This document shows positions 20,053 to 30,054 of a stretch of DNA of 64,000 nucleotides, one piece after another. Made by a program: the position numbers and the translations under genes. How positions within the stretch are numbered: the stretch's first letter is position 1; each line of letters begins with the position of its first letter. Under the pieces are notes generated by a model. That model saw nothing but the letters and a program-made list of their open reading frames with translations. It did no database searches and had not been told where the DNA came from. Origin of the DNA: Methylophilus aquaticus (lineage in GTDB: Bacteria; Pseudomonadota; Gammaproteobacteria; Burkholderiales; Methylophilaceae); contig NZ_JAVCAP010000022.1 of the NCBI RefSeq assembly GCF_030769565.1, forward strand, positions 62,001 through 126,000, written 5' to 3'.

Positions 20053-20847
20053 TTACTCCACTTTTTGCAATTGTTTGGTTTCGTTTGCGTTGGGGAACAG
20101 TTTGTATAACTGTACGGTATAGAAACGTGCATCATCCTGCAGTTGCAATGCACGACAAAGCCGAATTGCCAACCATAACGATTCTGCCGTAGGTGCTACA
20201 TTAACACTATTTTGCAGGGTATTTAAGGCCAAATTGGCATCGCCCCGTCCAAATTGCAAGTTTGCTAACTGATAAGCAGAGGCATGTGCCAATGGATCGA
20301 TTGCCAGTCCTTTTACGAAATAAGCCTCAGCTTGCCCTTTTTGCTGATTACGCATGGCGCAGACACCGGCATTGTAATAAGCCACCTGCGGTGTTTTATA
20401 CAGCGGGTTTTTGACCGCCAGCATGAACTCCTTGATCGAGGCATCATAGCGGGCCTGGTCGCACAAAAATCGACCATAGTTATTGTGGGATTCAGAGTTG
20501 CCCGGCTGTAATTGAATAGCCCGTTTAAACGCTTCTTCCGCACGTGTTTTTTCACCTAGGGTGGCATAGACCAGACCAAGCCCGTTGTAGGCCAGCGCAT
20601 AGGTCGGGCTTCGCTCAATGGCTGTCGTAAATTCATCCAGGGCGACTTCGTAGCGCTGCAAACGGAAATATTCTGCTCCCAGTTCGGTATGCACGCGTGC
20701 CGATTCAACATCGCCGGTTTCACGTGTCGCCGACTGGTCATAAGGGCGCTGATCACGATCGGCAGGCGCCTGCGCACACCCGGTCAATAATAACCAAGGG
20801 GTCATGGCCAGTAACAAGATGACTTTGGTATAAGACGGAATATGCAT
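20053..20847 (-). CDS. pilW: Type IV pilus biogenesis/stability lipoprotein PilW (PilF)
   Basis: Outer-membrane lipoprotein pilotin needed for secretin PilQ assembly. The signal peptide ends with the lipobox LLTGC. The mature part is a chain of TPR repeats (YNGLGLVYATLGEKTRAEEAFKR is partly visible across residues 88-110). Length 264 aa fits. It lies between rlmN (6 bases upstream) and rodZ (9 bases downstream), the standard order. No pilus structural genes occur in the window. Confidence 0.9.
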   Translation of the reverse strand: MHIPSYTKVILLLAMTPWLLLTGCAQAPADRDQRPYDQSATRETGDVESARVHTELGAEYFRLQRYEVALDEFTTAIERSPTYALAYNGLGLVYATLGEKTRAEEAFKRAIQLQPGNSESHNNYGRFLCDQARYDASIKEFMLAVKNPLYKTPQVAYYNAGVCAMRNQQKGQAEAYFVKGLAIDPLAHASAYQLANLQFGRGDANLALNTLQNSVNVAPTAESLWLAIRLCRALQLQDDARFYTVQLYKLFPNANETKQLQKVE

Positions 20848-20853
20848 GCCAAT

Positions 20854-21972
20854 CTAGGAAGTTGGTTGTATAGGAATGGTTTTTTGTGTACGGCGGGTTT
20901 TATCCAGCACTTTGCCTGCCAACTGCCCGCAGGCCGCATCAATATCGTCCCCGCGCGTTTTGCGTACAGTGACCACATAACCAGCCTGCATTAACATATC
21001 ACGAAACGCGCGCACCTGCATGGGCTTGGACGTGTCGTAACCGCTGTTCGGAAATGGGTTAAACGGAATCAGGTTAAATTTGCACGGAATATCACGCACC
21101 ACGTTGATGAGCTGCTTTGCATGCTCCAGTGTGTCATTGATGCCATCCAGCATCACATATTCAAAGGTGACGAAATCACGCGGCGCTTTGACCAGATAAC
21201 GCTCGCAGGCCGCCATCAGTGTTTTGATCGGGTATTTCTTGTTAATTGGCACAATTTCATCGCGCAGTGCGTCGTTAGGCGCATGCAGGGACACGGCCAA
21301 CGCAACCGGGCAGTCTTCCTTCAGTCTGTCCATGGCGGGCACCAGTCCGCTGGTTGATAGCGTCACGCGACGACGGCTCAAGCCATACGCACTGTCATCC
21401 AGCATGATCTGCATCGCGGTCACCACGTTGTCGTAGTTGGCGAGCGGTTCGCCCATGCCCATCATGACGACGTTGGAAATGATGCGGTCATTCGCGGGCA
21501 ACATGTTGTAGCCCTCTGACTGGCGCAGGGAGTGGTTGGCAATCCAGAGCTGGCCAATGATTTCAGACACGCTCAGGTTGCGATTAAACCCCTGGCGGCC
21601 TGTGCTGCAGAAAGTGCATTCGAGCGCACATCCAACCTGGCTTGAAATGCACAAGGTGCCGCGGTCATCTTCCGGGATAAACACGGTTTCGACGCTGTTG
21701 GCACTACCATCTTTTGTGTTATCGGTACCGATCAGCCATTTGCGGGTGCCATCGTCAGAGATCTGCTCGAGTTGAACGTCAGGCAGCGTAAATTCGGTTT
21801 CATTGCGCAATTTTTCGCGTAGCGATTGGGCAATGTCAGTCATTTGGTCGAGGTCTAACACCCCGAAGTGATGCATCCAGCGCATCAGTTGCTTGGCGCG
21901 AAAAGGCTTCTCGCCGATGCCGGTGAAATATTCAGCCAATTGCGGCTGGTTGAAGTTGAGCAGATTTGTCAA
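20854..21972 (-). CDS. rlmN: Dual-specificity 23S rRNA/tRNA adenine-C2 methyltransferase RlmN
   Basis: Radical SAM enzyme that methylates A2503 of 23S rRNA and A37 of some tRNAs. The 372-aa protein shows the CX3CX2C cluster motif in [16 protein letters not shown] and the conserved catalytic cysteine region near [18 protein letters not shown]. It lies downstream of ndk and upstream of pilW, as in related bacteria. Confidence 0.97.
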   Translation of the reverse strand: MTNLLNFNQPQLAEYFTGIGEKPFRAKQLMRWMHHFGVLDLDQMTDIAQSLREKLRNETEFTLPDVQLEQISDDGTRKWLIGTDNTKDGSANSVETVFIPEDDRGTLCISSQVGCALECTFCSTGRQGFNRNLSVSEIIGQLWIANHSLRQSEGYNMLPANDRIISNVVMMGMGEPLANYDNVVTAMQIMLDDSAYGLSRRRVTLSTSGLVPAMDRLKEDCPVALAVSLHAPNDALRDEIVPINKKYPIKTLMAACERYLVKAPRDFVTFEYVMLDGINDTLEHAKQLINVVRDIPCKFNLIPFNPFPNSGYDTSKPMQVRAFRDMLMQAGYVVTVRKTRGDDIDAACGQLAGKVLDKTRRTQKTIPIQPTS

Positions 21973-22039
21973 TGTGGGTAGACCTTGAGACGGACGCCAA
22001 TGCAGTTTCAGTCATCGGCGTCAGTCTATGGCTTAAAAA

Positions 22040-22444
22040 TTAACCAAAGAAATATTTGATTTCGATGGCAGCATTTTCCAGGCTGTCAGAACCGTGCACA
22101 GCGTTGGCATCAATGCTGTCAGCGAAGTCAGCACGGATAGTGCCGGGTGCTGCGTCTTTAGGATTGGTAGCACCCATCAGCTCGCGGTTTTTCAATACAG
22201 CGTTTTCGCCTTCCAGCGCTTGAATCATCACTGGACCGGAAATCATGAATTTCACCAGATCGTTAAAGAAAGGACGCTCTTTGTGCACAGCGTAAAAGCC
22301 TTCAGCTTCTGCTTGTGAAAGTTGTACCATTTTAGCGGCAACAACTTTCAAACCTGCGTTTTCAAAACGGGTGTAGATTTGACCAATAACGTTTTTAGCA
22401 ACTGCGTCTGGTTTGATAATGCTGAGTGTACGCTCTAAAGCCAT
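22040..22444 (-). CDS. ndk: Nucleoside diphosphate kinase
   Basis: Transfers gamma-phosphate between nucleoside tri- and diphosphates through a phosphohistidine. The 134-aa protein starts [14 protein letters not shown] and has the active-site motif NAVHGSDS with the catalytic histidine at residue 117. The C-terminus ends at KYFFG, several residues shorter than the E. coli enzyme, which is within known variation. The frame is open 14 codons further upstream, but the ATG at 22444 gives the family start and has a GGAG sequence just before it. It probably starts the rlmN-pilW-rodZ-ispG-hisS transcript. Confidence 0.96.
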   Translation of the reverse strand: MALERTLSIIKPDAVAKNVIGQIYTRFENAGLKVVAAKMVQLSQAEAEGFYAVHKERPFFNDLVKFMISGPVMIQALEGENAVLKNRELMGATNPKDAAPGTIRADFADSIDANAVHGSDSLENAAIEIKYFFG

Positions 22445-22623
22445 GAGAACTCCAAATAAATGAATTGAACAAAAAGAAACATGCATTCTACTATTTTTAG
22501 CCGATGAGATAAACCGGATTCGTCGTCTGTTACCAGTGGACCGCGGAATAACGTCGCATTCATCGCTTTATTTTTGCGATACACTGACAATATATGCTTT
22601 ATCATGAGTTGCATTACAACCAT

Positions 22624-22647
22624 GCGTTGATTTTTTGCGTTGATTTT
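22624..22647. repeat. Tandem 13-base direct repeat upstream of fhcB
   Basis: GCGTTGATTTT occurs at 22624-22634 and again at 22637-22647, separated by TT (13-base period), in the ndk/fhcB divergent spacer, 31 bases before the fhcB start. It could be a regulator site, but no known family is recognised. Confidence 0.45.
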
Positions 22648-22678
22648 CTTAGGTCTAACACGAGTTTAAATAATCGCC

Positions 22679-23890
22679 ATGACACAACTATTAAATGCCA
22701 TGCACACATGCCCTGCCTGTGGGTTATTGTGTGACGATATTTCCAGCGATGCCATCGCGCGCCAGCAGTTAAGCTGTGGCAAGGCGGCCAAATTTTATGC
22801 CCGCTCTGTGAAACACCCCTCTGCACAGATCCATGGTCGGGCGGTCACCGTGCGCGAAGCTGTTAAAGCAGCCGCAACAATGCTCACACAGGCTACATCC
22901 CCGCTGGTCGCAGGCAGCAGTACCGATGTGCACGGCGCACGTGCGCTGGTCGATTTGTCACATGCTACGCATGCCAGCATGACGCACCTGAATGCCAGCA
23001 GCACCTTGCGCAATATGCAGGTATTGCAGCATCGCGGCTGGCAGACCACGACGCTGACTGAAGTCCGCAACCGCGCCGATGTGATTCTGATGATAGGCAC
23101 TGATGTGGTCAGCCATAACGCGCGTTTTTTTGAACGGGTGGTGTGGGTGGATGAAGCCATGTTTACCAACGCCGCACAGCGCAAGATTATTTACCTGGGC
23201 GGTGATGATTTGAATACCAAGCCTGGCGTTTCGCCTGACGGGCATGCGCCAGAAGTGATCGCCTGTGCCTCCGCGCATTTGCCGGAAGTGGTGGCCGCCT
23301 TACGTGCGCTAGTACTGGATAAGCCCGTGACTGGCACGCAGGTGGCAGGGGTCGCTGTCAGCACATTAAAAGCATTGGCTGACACGCTGAAAGCGGCCAA
23401 ATACGCTACGCTGGTATGGGTATCAAAAGACCTGCATTACGCCCATGCTGAACTTACTATAGAACACATTACCGAAACTGTCGTCGCCCTCAACCAGAAA
23501 TCGCGCGCCATGGGTTTGTCCATGGGCGGCAGCGATGGCGATACCAGCGTCAACTATGCCCACACCTGGTTGAATGGGGTGATTATTGACCAGCCAGACT
23601 GGGAAAGCCATGATGTCGTGGTTTGGGTGAATAGCTACAGCCCTGATGCGATGCCGCCCGCAGGGGCTGCACCAGTGATTGTGCTTGGTGCCTCTGATAG
23701 TGCATTTGCAACGCCGCCTGCTGTGTTTATCCCGGTGGCAACGCCAGGATTAGAGTGTGATGGGCAAATGTTCCGCGTTGATGGTTCTGTAACCTTGCCT
23801 TTGACAGCAGCCAAGCCTGACGATTTACCCAGCTTGCGTGAAGTGGTCAACCAGATACTTACCACCTTGGAACAAGGAGCCTTGGCATGA
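22679..23890 (+). CDS. fhcB: Formyltransferase/hydrolase complex subunit B (formylmethanofuran dehydrogenase B-like)
   Basis: Subunit of the Fhc complex, which hydrolyses the formyl group from its methanofuran-type carrier to formate. It is related to molybdopterin-containing FmdB/FwdB. The 403-aa protein begins with a cysteine-rich segment (MHTCPACGLLCDDIS), has GTDVVSHNARFFERVVW, and ends with the PGLECDGQMFRVDGSVTLPL segment of the family. In methylotrophs FhcB is reported to have lost the redox role, consistent with a hydrolytic complex. The ATG at 22679 lacks a clear ribosome site; ATG 22700 is an alternative. It is the first gene of fhcBADC and overlaps fhcA by 4 bases. Confidence 0.92.
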   Translation: MTQLLNAMHTCPACGLLCDDISSDAIARQQLSCGKAAKFYARSVKHPSAQIHGRAVTVREAVKAAATMLTQATSPLVAGSSTDVHGARALVDLSHATHASMTHLNASSTLRNMQVLQHRGWQTTTLTEVRNRADVILMIGTDVVSHNARFFERVVWVDEAMFTNAAQRKIIYLGGDDLNTKPGVSPDGHAPEVIACASAHLPEVVAALRALVLDKPVTGTQVAGVAVSTLKALADTLKAAKYATLVWVSKDLHYAHAELTIEHITETVVALNQKSRAMGLSMGGSDGDTSVNYAHTWLNGVIIDQPDWESHDVVVWVNSYSPDAMPPAGAAPVIVLGASDSAFATPPAVFIPVATPGLECDGQMFRVDGSVTLPLTAAKPDDLPSLREVVNQILTTLEQGALA

Positions 23891-25551
23891 TTACCGTACT
23901 CAAAAATGCCAAAGTGGTAGACCCTGCCCACGGAAAAGATGGCGTGGTGCAGGATATTTACATTCGCGATGGCCGCATTGTTGCGCGTCCGGCAGCGAAT
24001 GAAAAAATCGATGAGGTTTTTGATTTAAATGGCAAGATTGTCATGGCAGGCGCCATTGATATGCACAGTCATATCGGCGGCGGCAAAGTGAATATTGCCC
24101 GCATGCTGTTGCCTGAGTACCAGGAAATGCGCCGCATGCAAGAGCCTGAAGCGCATATCTGTGGCCCGAATTGCAGCCACCATGCCACACCAAATACTAC
24201 CGATACCGGTATGCGCTATATCGAAATGGGCTATACCGCTGCGTTTGAACCTGCTGTGCTGGCGGTGAATGCCAGGCAGGCGCATATGGAAATGGGCGAC
24301 ACCCCGATGATCGACAAGGGTGGCTATGCAATGCTGGGCAACGATGATTATCTGTTGCGCCTGCTGAGCCAGAATGCTGACCAGAAAACCATTAATGACT
24401 ATGTCGCCTGGACCTTGCACGCGACGCAGACCATAGGCATTAAAGTAGTGAATCCCGGTGGTATTTCAGCCTTCAAATTTAACGAGCGCCGTCAGGATCT
24501 CGACCAGTTGCACAGTTACTACAACATCACACCTCGCCGTATTTTGCAGGCCTTGAGTCGTGCGGTGAACGAGGTTGGCATTGCCAAGCCTTTGCATGTG
24601 CACTGTAACAACCTGGGTGTAGCTGGAAATTTCCAGACCACGCTAGACACCATGGGTGCCAGTGATGGCCTGCCTATGCACCTCACGCATATCCAGTTTC
24701 ATAGTTACGGGACAGAGGGCGACAAAAAGTTTTCATCAGCAGCGGCCAATATTGCCGAAGCAGTGAACAAAAACAAACACATCACCGTTGATGTTGGTCA
24801 GATACTGTTCGGTCAAACCGTGACGGCTTCTGGCGATAACATGATGCAACATTTGAATGCCAAAGTCGCCAATCCGAAAAAATCGGTCATCATGGATATT
24901 GAGTGCGATGCTGGTTGTGGCGTTGTGCCATTCAAGTACCGCGATCAGAACTATGTGAACGCTTTGCAATGGGCGATTGGCCTGGAAGTATTTCTCAGCG
25001 TGGATGACCCGTGGCGTATCTTTCTCACCACCGACCATCCTAACGGCGCGCCATTTACCAGTTACCCACACCTGATTCGTTTATTGATGGATAAAACCTT
25101 CCGCAATGACGCGTTCGACAAGCTCAACCTGGATGCTCAGGCCATGAGCAATCTGAAAGCGCTGGAACGTGAATATAGCCTGTATGAAATCGCCATCATG
25201 ACGCGCGCCGCGCCAGCCAAACTGATTGGTCTGCGTGACCGTGGCCATCTGGGCGAGGGCGCTGCAGCCGATATTACGGTGTATACCGAACAAGCCGATA
25301 AAGAGGCCATGTTTGCCAAGCCTGACCTGGTGTTTAAGGATGGTCAGCTGGTCGTGAAAGAGGGCAAAGTGGTGAAAGTGGTATGGGGCGCGACGCATAC
25401 GGTCAAACCCGCATTTGACCTTGGCATAGAGCGCGATATCAAGCAGTATTTTGACCGCTATCACACCATGCAAATGCACAACTTTAAAATTTCTAATGAC
25501 CAGATTGCGGAAGATGGCCGTAATCATGTGATTAACCATACGCAGGGGTAA
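23887..25551 (+). CDS. fhcA: Formyltransferase/hydrolase complex subunit A
   Basis: Amidohydrolase-type subunit, homologous to formylmethanofuran dehydrogenase subunit A, expected to carry out the hydrolytic release of formate. The 554-aa protein has the metal-binding DMHSHIGGGKVN (HxH), the HVHCNNLGVAGN region, and a late DHPNGAPFTSYPHLIRLLMD segment with the conserved His and Asp. It is cytoplasmic. The start has AAGGAG upstream and overlaps fhcB as ATGA. fhcD starts 2 bases after the stop. Confidence 0.95.
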   Translation: MITVLKNAKVVDPAHGKDGVVQDIYIRDGRIVARPAANEKIDEVFDLNGKIVMAGAIDMHSHIGGGKVNIARMLLPEYQEMRRMQEPEAHICGPNCSHHATPNTTDTGMRYIEMGYTAAFEPAVLAVNARQAHMEMGDTPMIDKGGYAMLGNDDYLLRLLSQNADQKTINDYVAWTLHATQTIGIKVVNPGGISAFKFNERRQDLDQLHSYYNITPRRILQALSRAVNEVGIAKPLHVHCNNLGVAGNFQTTLDTMGASDGLPMHLTHIQFHSYGTEGDKKFSSAAANIAEAVNKNKHITVDVGQILFGQTVTASGDNMMQHLNAKVANPKKSVIMDIECDAGCGVVPFKYRDQNYVNALQWAIGLEVFLSVDDPWRIFLTTDHPNGAPFTSYPHLIRLLMDKTFRNDAFDKLNLDAQAMSNLKALEREYSLYEIAIMTRAAPAKLIGLRDRGHLGEGAAADITVYTEQADKEAMFAKPDLVFKDGQLVVKEGKVVKVVWGATHTVKPAFDLGIERDIKQYFDRYHTMQMHNFKISNDQIAEDGRNHVINHTQG

Positions 25552-25553
25552 AT

Positions 25554-26480
25554 ATGCAGTTAAATGGCGTAGATATTGACGACACCTTTGCCGAAGCATT
25601 TAACATGCGCGCAACGCGTGTGCTGATTACCGCACAAAACTTGCGTTGGGCGTATAACGCAGCCAATGCCATGACTGGCTTTGCCACCAGTGTGATTGGC
25701 TGTGGCGTAGAGGCTGGCATAGAGCGCGAACTGTCTGAGGATGAAACGCCCGATGGTCGCCCGGGCGTCAGCGTATTATTGTTTGCGATGGGTAGCAAAG
25801 TGCTCATGCAACAGCTGGAAACCCGCATGGGGCAATGTATTCTGACTTGCCCGACCGCCGCGGCGTTTGCCGGGATTGAGTCGGAAGACATGATCAGCCT
25901 GGGCAAGCACTTGCGCTTTTTTGGCGATGGTAACCAGATTTCCAAGCAGATCCCGGATGCTACCGGCAAACTCAAACGTTTCTGGCGCATCCCGGTGATG
26001 GATGGCGAGTTTCTGACCGAAGAAACCACCGGCATGGTGCGCGCCATTGGGGGCGGTAACTTTCTTGTGCTGGGCACCAGTCAGGCCCAGGTACTCACTG
26101 CCTGCGAGGCCGCGATTGATGCCATGCGCAAATTACCCAATGTGGTGATGCCGTTTCCGGGCGGTGTGGTGCGTTCTGGCTCCAAGGTCGGCAGCAAATA
26201 TCCCAAAATGTTTGCCAGCACCAACGATGCGTTCTGCCCGACCCTGAAAGGGGCCGTCAAGAGTGAGCTTGATCCACGGGTGGAAAGCGTGATGGAAATC
26301 GTGGTCAATGGCCTCACGTTTGAAGATATTGCCATTTCCATGAAGGCTGGCATTGAAGCCGCCTGCAGTTTGGGTAAAGAGAATGGCATTTTGCGTATTT
26401 CTGCCGGTAACTACGGCGGTAAACTGGGCCAACACCACTTTAAACTGCGTCCAATTTTAAGCGGGGAGGTGACCGCATGA
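25554..26480 (+). CDS. fhcD: Formylmethanofuran:tetrahydromethanopterin formyltransferase (Fhc subunit D)
   Basis: Transfers the formyl group between N5-formyl-tetrahydromethanopterin and the methanofuran carrier. The 308-aa protein begins MQLNGVDIDDTFAEAFNMRA and contains TSVIGCGVEAGIE, the FGDGNQISKQ segment and VRSGSKVGSKYPKMFASTND, all typical of Ftr proteins. It is flanked by fhcA and fhcC and overlaps fhcC by 4 bases. Confidence 0.96.
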   Translation: MQLNGVDIDDTFAEAFNMRATRVLITAQNLRWAYNAANAMTGFATSVIGCGVEAGIERELSEDETPDGRPGVSVLLFAMGSKVLMQQLETRMGQCILTCPTAAAFAGIESEDMISLGKHLRFFGDGNQISKQIPDATGKLKRFWRIPVMDGEFLTEETTGMVRAIGGGNFLVLGTSQAQVLTACEAAIDAMRKLPNVVMPFPGGVVRSGSKVGSKYPKMFASTNDAFCPTLKGAVKSELDPRVESVMEIVVNGLTFEDIAISMKAGIEAACSLGKENGILRISAGNYGGKLGQHHFKLRPILSGEVTA

Positions 26481-27148
26481 GCCATATCATATTCACAGCC
26501 AAACCTCTGTCACGCGCTGTAGATTGCCGTGCCTTATTGCCATTGGCTTTGCAGGGCAAAACGGTTGCCGAGATCGCCGCAATCAAGCTGGCTGCCAACC
26601 TCACGGTTGCAGAGGCGTTTGATGTCAGTGTGGATGTCGCCATAGCGGCACCGCAAGTGACCTTTAAAAAGACGACGGCCTTACACCACTCTATTGGCTT
26701 TGGCATGACGGCCGGTCAACTCAGCATTGAAGGGGATGCCGGAGATTTTCTCGGGGCACAACTGCAAAATGGCATTGTGATCTGCAAGGGCAGCGCCGGT
26801 GCACGTGCAGGTGACCGCATGCGTCGAGGCATGTTGCTGATTGAAGGCAATGCCGGTGACTACTGTGCCTCGGATATGATGGCTGGCACGCTGGGCGTAC
26901 TGGGCACCACGGGTGCTTATGTGGGCTATGGCATGAAGCGCGGCACATTGCTGCTGGCACAAGCGCCCCAACTATCGGCCACCTGGGTGGATTGCGGCCC
27001 GCACAAACTGCCTTTCCTCAATATTCTGTATAAATCCTTCAAATTACTCGACAGCCGTTTTGCGCAGATTTCCAGTCTGCGTGTACAGCGCTGGATGGGT
27101 GATATGGGGGGCATCGGCAAGGCCGAAATACTGGTTATCCAGCCTTAA
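26477..27148 (+). CDS. fhcC: Formyltransferase/hydrolase complex subunit C
   Basis: Homologous to formylmethanofuran dehydrogenase subunit C; a beta-helix protein with repeated glycine-rich turns (IEGDAGDFLGAQLQNG, KGSAGARAGDRMRRG, IEGNAGDYCASDMMAG). Its 223-aa length is at the short end for the family; the N-terminal portion looks reduced. It closes the fhcBADC operon and is followed by a terminator. Confidence 0.92.
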   Translation: MSHIIFTAKPLSRAVDCRALLPLALQGKTVAEIAAIKLAANLTVAEAFDVSVDVAIAAPQVTFKKTTALHHSIGFGMTAGQLSIEGDAGDFLGAQLQNGIVICKGSAGARAGDRMRRGMLLIEGNAGDYCASDMMAGTLGVLGTTGAYVGYGMKRGTLLLAQAPQLSATWVDCGPHKLPFLNILYKSFKLLDSRFAQISSLRVQRWMGDMGGIGKAEILVIQP

Positions 27149-27170
27149 CGGGAGATCAGCAGGCACATGC

Positions 27171-27199
27171 AAACGGGCTTCAGGCCCGTTTTGCTTTTT
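27171..27199 (+). terminator. Rho-independent terminator of fhcBADC
   Basis: Stem AAACGGGC/GCCCGTTT with loop TTCAG, followed by a T-rich run TTTTGCTTTTT, 22 bases after the fhcC stop. Confidence 0.8.
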
Positions 27200-27271
27200 G
27201 AATCAGTGGCTTTTGAGTCAGTGCCTTGGCAGTGTTAAAATGGCGGATTATTGAATGATGCCGTCAACACC

Positions 27272-28189
27272 ATGAGCCAATTTCTCACCGCTGCCCTGTA
27301 TAAATTTGTCACGCTGGAAAACTACAAGGAGATGCAACAGCCCATCCTTGAGCACTGCCTGATGCACCGTATTAAAGGCACGTTGCTGCTGGCGAAGGAG
27401 GGCATCAACGGCACCATTGCCGGTGCGCCGGAAGATATCCGTGCCATTCTCGATTATTTGAAACAGGACCCGCGCATGGCCGACCTGGAGCACAAAGAAT
27501 CCTGGGCCGACACGCACCCGTTTTACCGCATGAAGGTCAAGCTCAAAAAAGAAATCGTCACCATGGGTGTGCCAGATGTAGACCCCAATCTGGTGGTCGG
27601 CACCTATGTGAAGCCGGAGGACTGGAACGCACTGATTTCTGACCCGGATGTGATTTTGCTCGACACTCGTAACGATTACGAAGTGCATATCGGCACCTTC
27701 AAAGGTGCGGTAGACCCCAAGACCACCACTTTCCGCGAGTTTCCCAAATATGTAGCGGACAATCTGGATACCACCAAGCACAAAAAAGTCGCCATGTTCT
27801 GCACCGGCGGCATCCGTTGCGAAAAAGCCTCCTCATACATGAAGCAGCAGGGGTTTGAAGAGGTTTACCATTTGCAGGGCGGCATCCTCAAATATCTTGA
27901 AACCGTGCCTCAGGAACAAAGTCTGTGGGAAGGCGAATGCTTTGTGTTTGATCAGCGCGTGGCAGTCAAACATGGGCTTGCCGTGGGTGACCATGACCAG
28001 TGTTATGCCTGCCGCATGCCGTTAACACCCGAAGAAATGCAAAGCGAGCAATACGAAGCAGGCATCTCTTGCCCTTATTGCTACGACAAGCTGAGTGCAG
28101 AGAAAAAAGAGTCACTCAGAGAGCGCCAGAAGCAGGTCAAACTGGCTCGATTACGTGGACAAACACATATTGGCGATACGCAAAAATAA
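27272..28189 (+). CDS. trhO: tRNA uridine-34 hydroxylase TrhO (rhodanese family)
   Basis: O2-dependent enzyme that makes 5-hydroxyuridine at tRNA position 34. The 305-aa protein has an N-terminal acylphosphatase-like domain ([17 protein letters not shown]), the rhodanese domain with active-site loop [16 protein letters not shown] (catalytic Cys), and a C-terminal cysteine-rich segment ([22 protein letters not shown]). The frame opens at 27251; the ATG at 27272 gives the conserved [12 protein letters not shown] start. It stands alone after the fhc terminator. Confidence 0.92.
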   Translation: MSQFLTAALYKFVTLENYKEMQQPILEHCLMHRIKGTLLLAKEGINGTIAGAPEDIRAILDYLKQDPRMADLEHKESWADTHPFYRMKVKLKKEIVTMGVPDVDPNLVVGTYVKPEDWNALISDPDVILLDTRNDYEVHIGTFKGAVDPKTTTFREFPKYVADNLDTTKHKKVAMFCTGGIRCEKASSYMKQQGFEEVYHLQGGILKYLETVPQEQSLWEGECFVFDQRVAVKHGLAVGDHDQCYACRMPLTPEEMQSEQYEAGISCPYCYDKLSAEKKESLRERQKQVKLARLRGQTHIGDTQK

Positions 28190-28212
28190 GCACTCAACCA
28201 AAGGAGCACATG

Positions 28213-28734
28213 ATGAAACTACTGGAAAAACTCGCAGGCGAGCGCGCCGCCTTACCACCCAAATTCACTGGTAAAGCAATTTTAATGGCCGGGCTGGGCG
28301 GCATGATCGCCATCAGCATCGCCGCACTCATGAGCGCACGCCTGGACCAGTTATTGGTGCTGGGTTCGTTTGGTGCCTCCTGCGTGATTTTGTTTGCCTA
28401 CCCCGATGCACCTTTTGCCCAGCCACGCAATGTCATCGGCGGTCACTTTTTAAGTTCCTTGATCGGTCTGCTAGTGGTCTCGCAGTTAGGGGTGGCTTGG
28501 TGGGCTTTGGGTCTTGCCGTTGGATTGGCGATTGCTGGGATGATGTTCACCCGCACCGTGCATCCGCCCGCAGGTTCCAACCCCGTCATTGTCTGGCTGG
28601 TTGCCAGCCAGGGTGCGTTCAGTTGGCAGTTTTTGTGGTTTCCTACCTTGTTTGGCGCCATCATCATCACCATCGTCGCGCTGATATATAACAACTTGAC
28701 GCGTGAGGGCAAGTACCCAAAATACTGGTTATAA
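28213..28734 (+). CDS. HPP family integral membrane protein
   Basis: 173-aa protein with about four hydrophobic segments and the motif that names the family, TRTVHPPAGSNPVIVW. Other family signatures are GSFGASCVILFAYPDAPFAQPRNVIGG (shown here in parts at residues 48-74). Plant and cyanobacterial relatives transport nitrite; the bacterial function here is open. Two adjacent ATGs (28210, 28213); the second has AAGGAG at better spacing. The stop lies 7 bases before the end of the convergent integron integrase. Confidence 0.85.
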   Translation: MKLLEKLAGERAALPPKFTGKAILMAGLGGMIAISIAALMSARLDQLLVLGSFGASCVILFAYPDAPFAQPRNVIGGHFLSSLIGLLVVSQLGVAWWALGLAVGLAIAGMMFTRTVHPPAGSNPVIVWLVASQGAFSWQFLWFPTLFGAIIITIVALIYNNLTREGKYPKYWL

Positions 28735-28741
28735 ACAGCCG

Positions 28742-29725
28742 CTAAATCACATCGAGCGGACTGCTGGCTGCCAATCCGCCTTTGTTAAGCACATGGGTAT
28801 AAATCATGGTGGTCGTTACATCTGCGTGCCCCATTAAATCCTGCACCGTACGAATATCCTGACCACCTTCGAGCAAATGCGTGGCAAAACTGTGGCGCAA
28901 GGTGTGTGGGGTGACTGGCTTGGCGATGCCCACTTTTTCAACTACTTTTTTCACGGCGCGTTGCACCGTCTTTTCATCTGCATGATGGCGACGCACCTGA
29001 TGGGTTTGCGGATCAAGCGACAGCTTGGTTGCCGGAAACACATACTGCCACCCCCATTCTTTGCCTGCACCAGGGTGCTTTTTGTCCAATGCCTCAGGCA
29101 TGAACACCTCGCCAAAGCCCTTAGTCAAATCCTTGCTATGCAACGCCTGCACAGTTTCTAAATACGCCTGCAGCGGAACAATCAAACTCGCTGGCAACAT
29201 GGTGACGCGATTTTTATAGCCTTTATCGGTACGCACAAAAATCTCACGTTTGGCAAAATCAACATCATTCACCCGCAAGCGCAAACACTCCATCACCCGC
29301 AACCCGCTGCCATACAACAAACTCGCAATCAGCCACATCGAGCCATCCAGGTGACCAAGCACCGCCTGCACCTCCTGCTTGTTGAGCACCACTGGCATGC
29401 TTTTGGGCGTTTTTGCCTGTGCCACATGCCCCAGCAAGGGCAACTCGATCTCCAGCACCTCTTTATACAAAAAGAGCAGGGCGCTCTTCGCCTGGTTCTG
29501 CGTGCTGGCTGACACGTTTCGTGTCACCGCCAGGTGGGTTAAAAAATCCTCAACTTCACTCGCTCCCATATCGCGTGGGTGCCGCTTGCCATGGTGCAAA
29601 ATATAGCGTTTAATCCATTGAATATAAGCCTCTTCGGTACGCTTGCTGTAATGCTTCACCCGCAATCGTTCGACGATAAGAGGAAACAGCTTTGGAGCAG
29701 GTTTTACTTCAGGTGTGTTTTTCAT
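28742..29725 (-). CDS. intI: Integron integrase IntI (tyrosine recombinase)
   Basis: Site-specific recombinase that inserts and excises gene cassettes at attI and attC sites. The 327-aa protein has the SAM-like core-binding N-terminus (YSKRTEEAYIQWIKRYILHH) and the catalytic residues Arg143 (GSGLRVMECLRLR), His274/Arg277 (HTLRHSF), His300 (LMGHADVTTT) and Tyr309 (MIYTHVL). The decisive trait is the extra segment specific to integron integrases before the second motif (about residues 210-236: EALDKKHPGAGKEWGWQYVF). The ending GGLAASSPLDVI matches that of IntI1-type proteins. It appears intact. It is transcribed away from an attI-like site, the standard integron layout. A weak AAGGG ribosome site precedes the ATG; no LexA box was found. 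Confidence 0.95.
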   Translation of the reverse strand: MKNTPEVKPAPKLFPLIVERLRVKHYSKRTEEAYIQWIKRYILHHGKRHPRDMGASEVEDFLTHLAVTRNVSASTQNQAKSALLFLYKEVLEIELPLLGHVAQAKTPKSMPVVLNKQEVQAVLGHLDGSMWLIASLLYGSGLRVMECLRLRVNDVDFAKREIFVRTDKGYKNRVTMLPASLIVPLQAYLETVQALHSKDLTKGFGEVFMPEALDKKHPGAGKEWGWQYVFPATKLSLDPQTHQVRRHHADEKTVQRAVKKVVEKVGIAKPVTPHTLRHSFATHLLEGGQDIRTVQDLMGHADVTTTMIYTHVLNKGGLAASSPLDVI

Positions 29726-29839
29726 AGCTAAGCCCTTTTATATAGGTGTAATAATAAAATACAAACTATTGATTTAATAATGATAAATAATTTTTATAAA
29801 TTTATAGCCCCTGGACTAAATAAAAATTTAGGTTCGTTT

Positions 29840-29865
29840 TTGGGGTCTAATTAACGTTAGATTTT
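29840..29865 (+). other. Putative attI site (core GTTAGAT)
   Basis: The sequence TCTAATTAACGTTAGAT contains a core GTTAGAT at 29856-29862, which fits the integron consensus GTTRRRY, with an inverted TCTAA arm just upstream. It lies 131 bases upstream of the intI start, on the side where attI sites are found. Crossover would be expected between G29856 and T29857. Assigned from position and core sequence only. Confidence 0.6.
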
Positions 29866-30054
29866 GTCAGGTATTCGGACGAAGAGGAAAAGCGATTTCG
29901 GGGTGGTAAACGTTCAAGCATATCAAAAAAATGTCGGTGAATAAAAGGATTGGTCTGTATTCAAAAACAAATCATAAATTTGCCTACCCCAGAAACTAAC
30001 CAACCCCCATTTAAACTATCTACTAATTTAGGATTGGTATGCCTATGAAACAAT

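Noticed and set aside
28742-29725. XerC/XerD-type chromosome recombinase or phage integrase
   Set aside because: The extra segment before the HxxR motif and the RTVQDLMGHADVTTT/SPLDVI ending are those of integron integrases.
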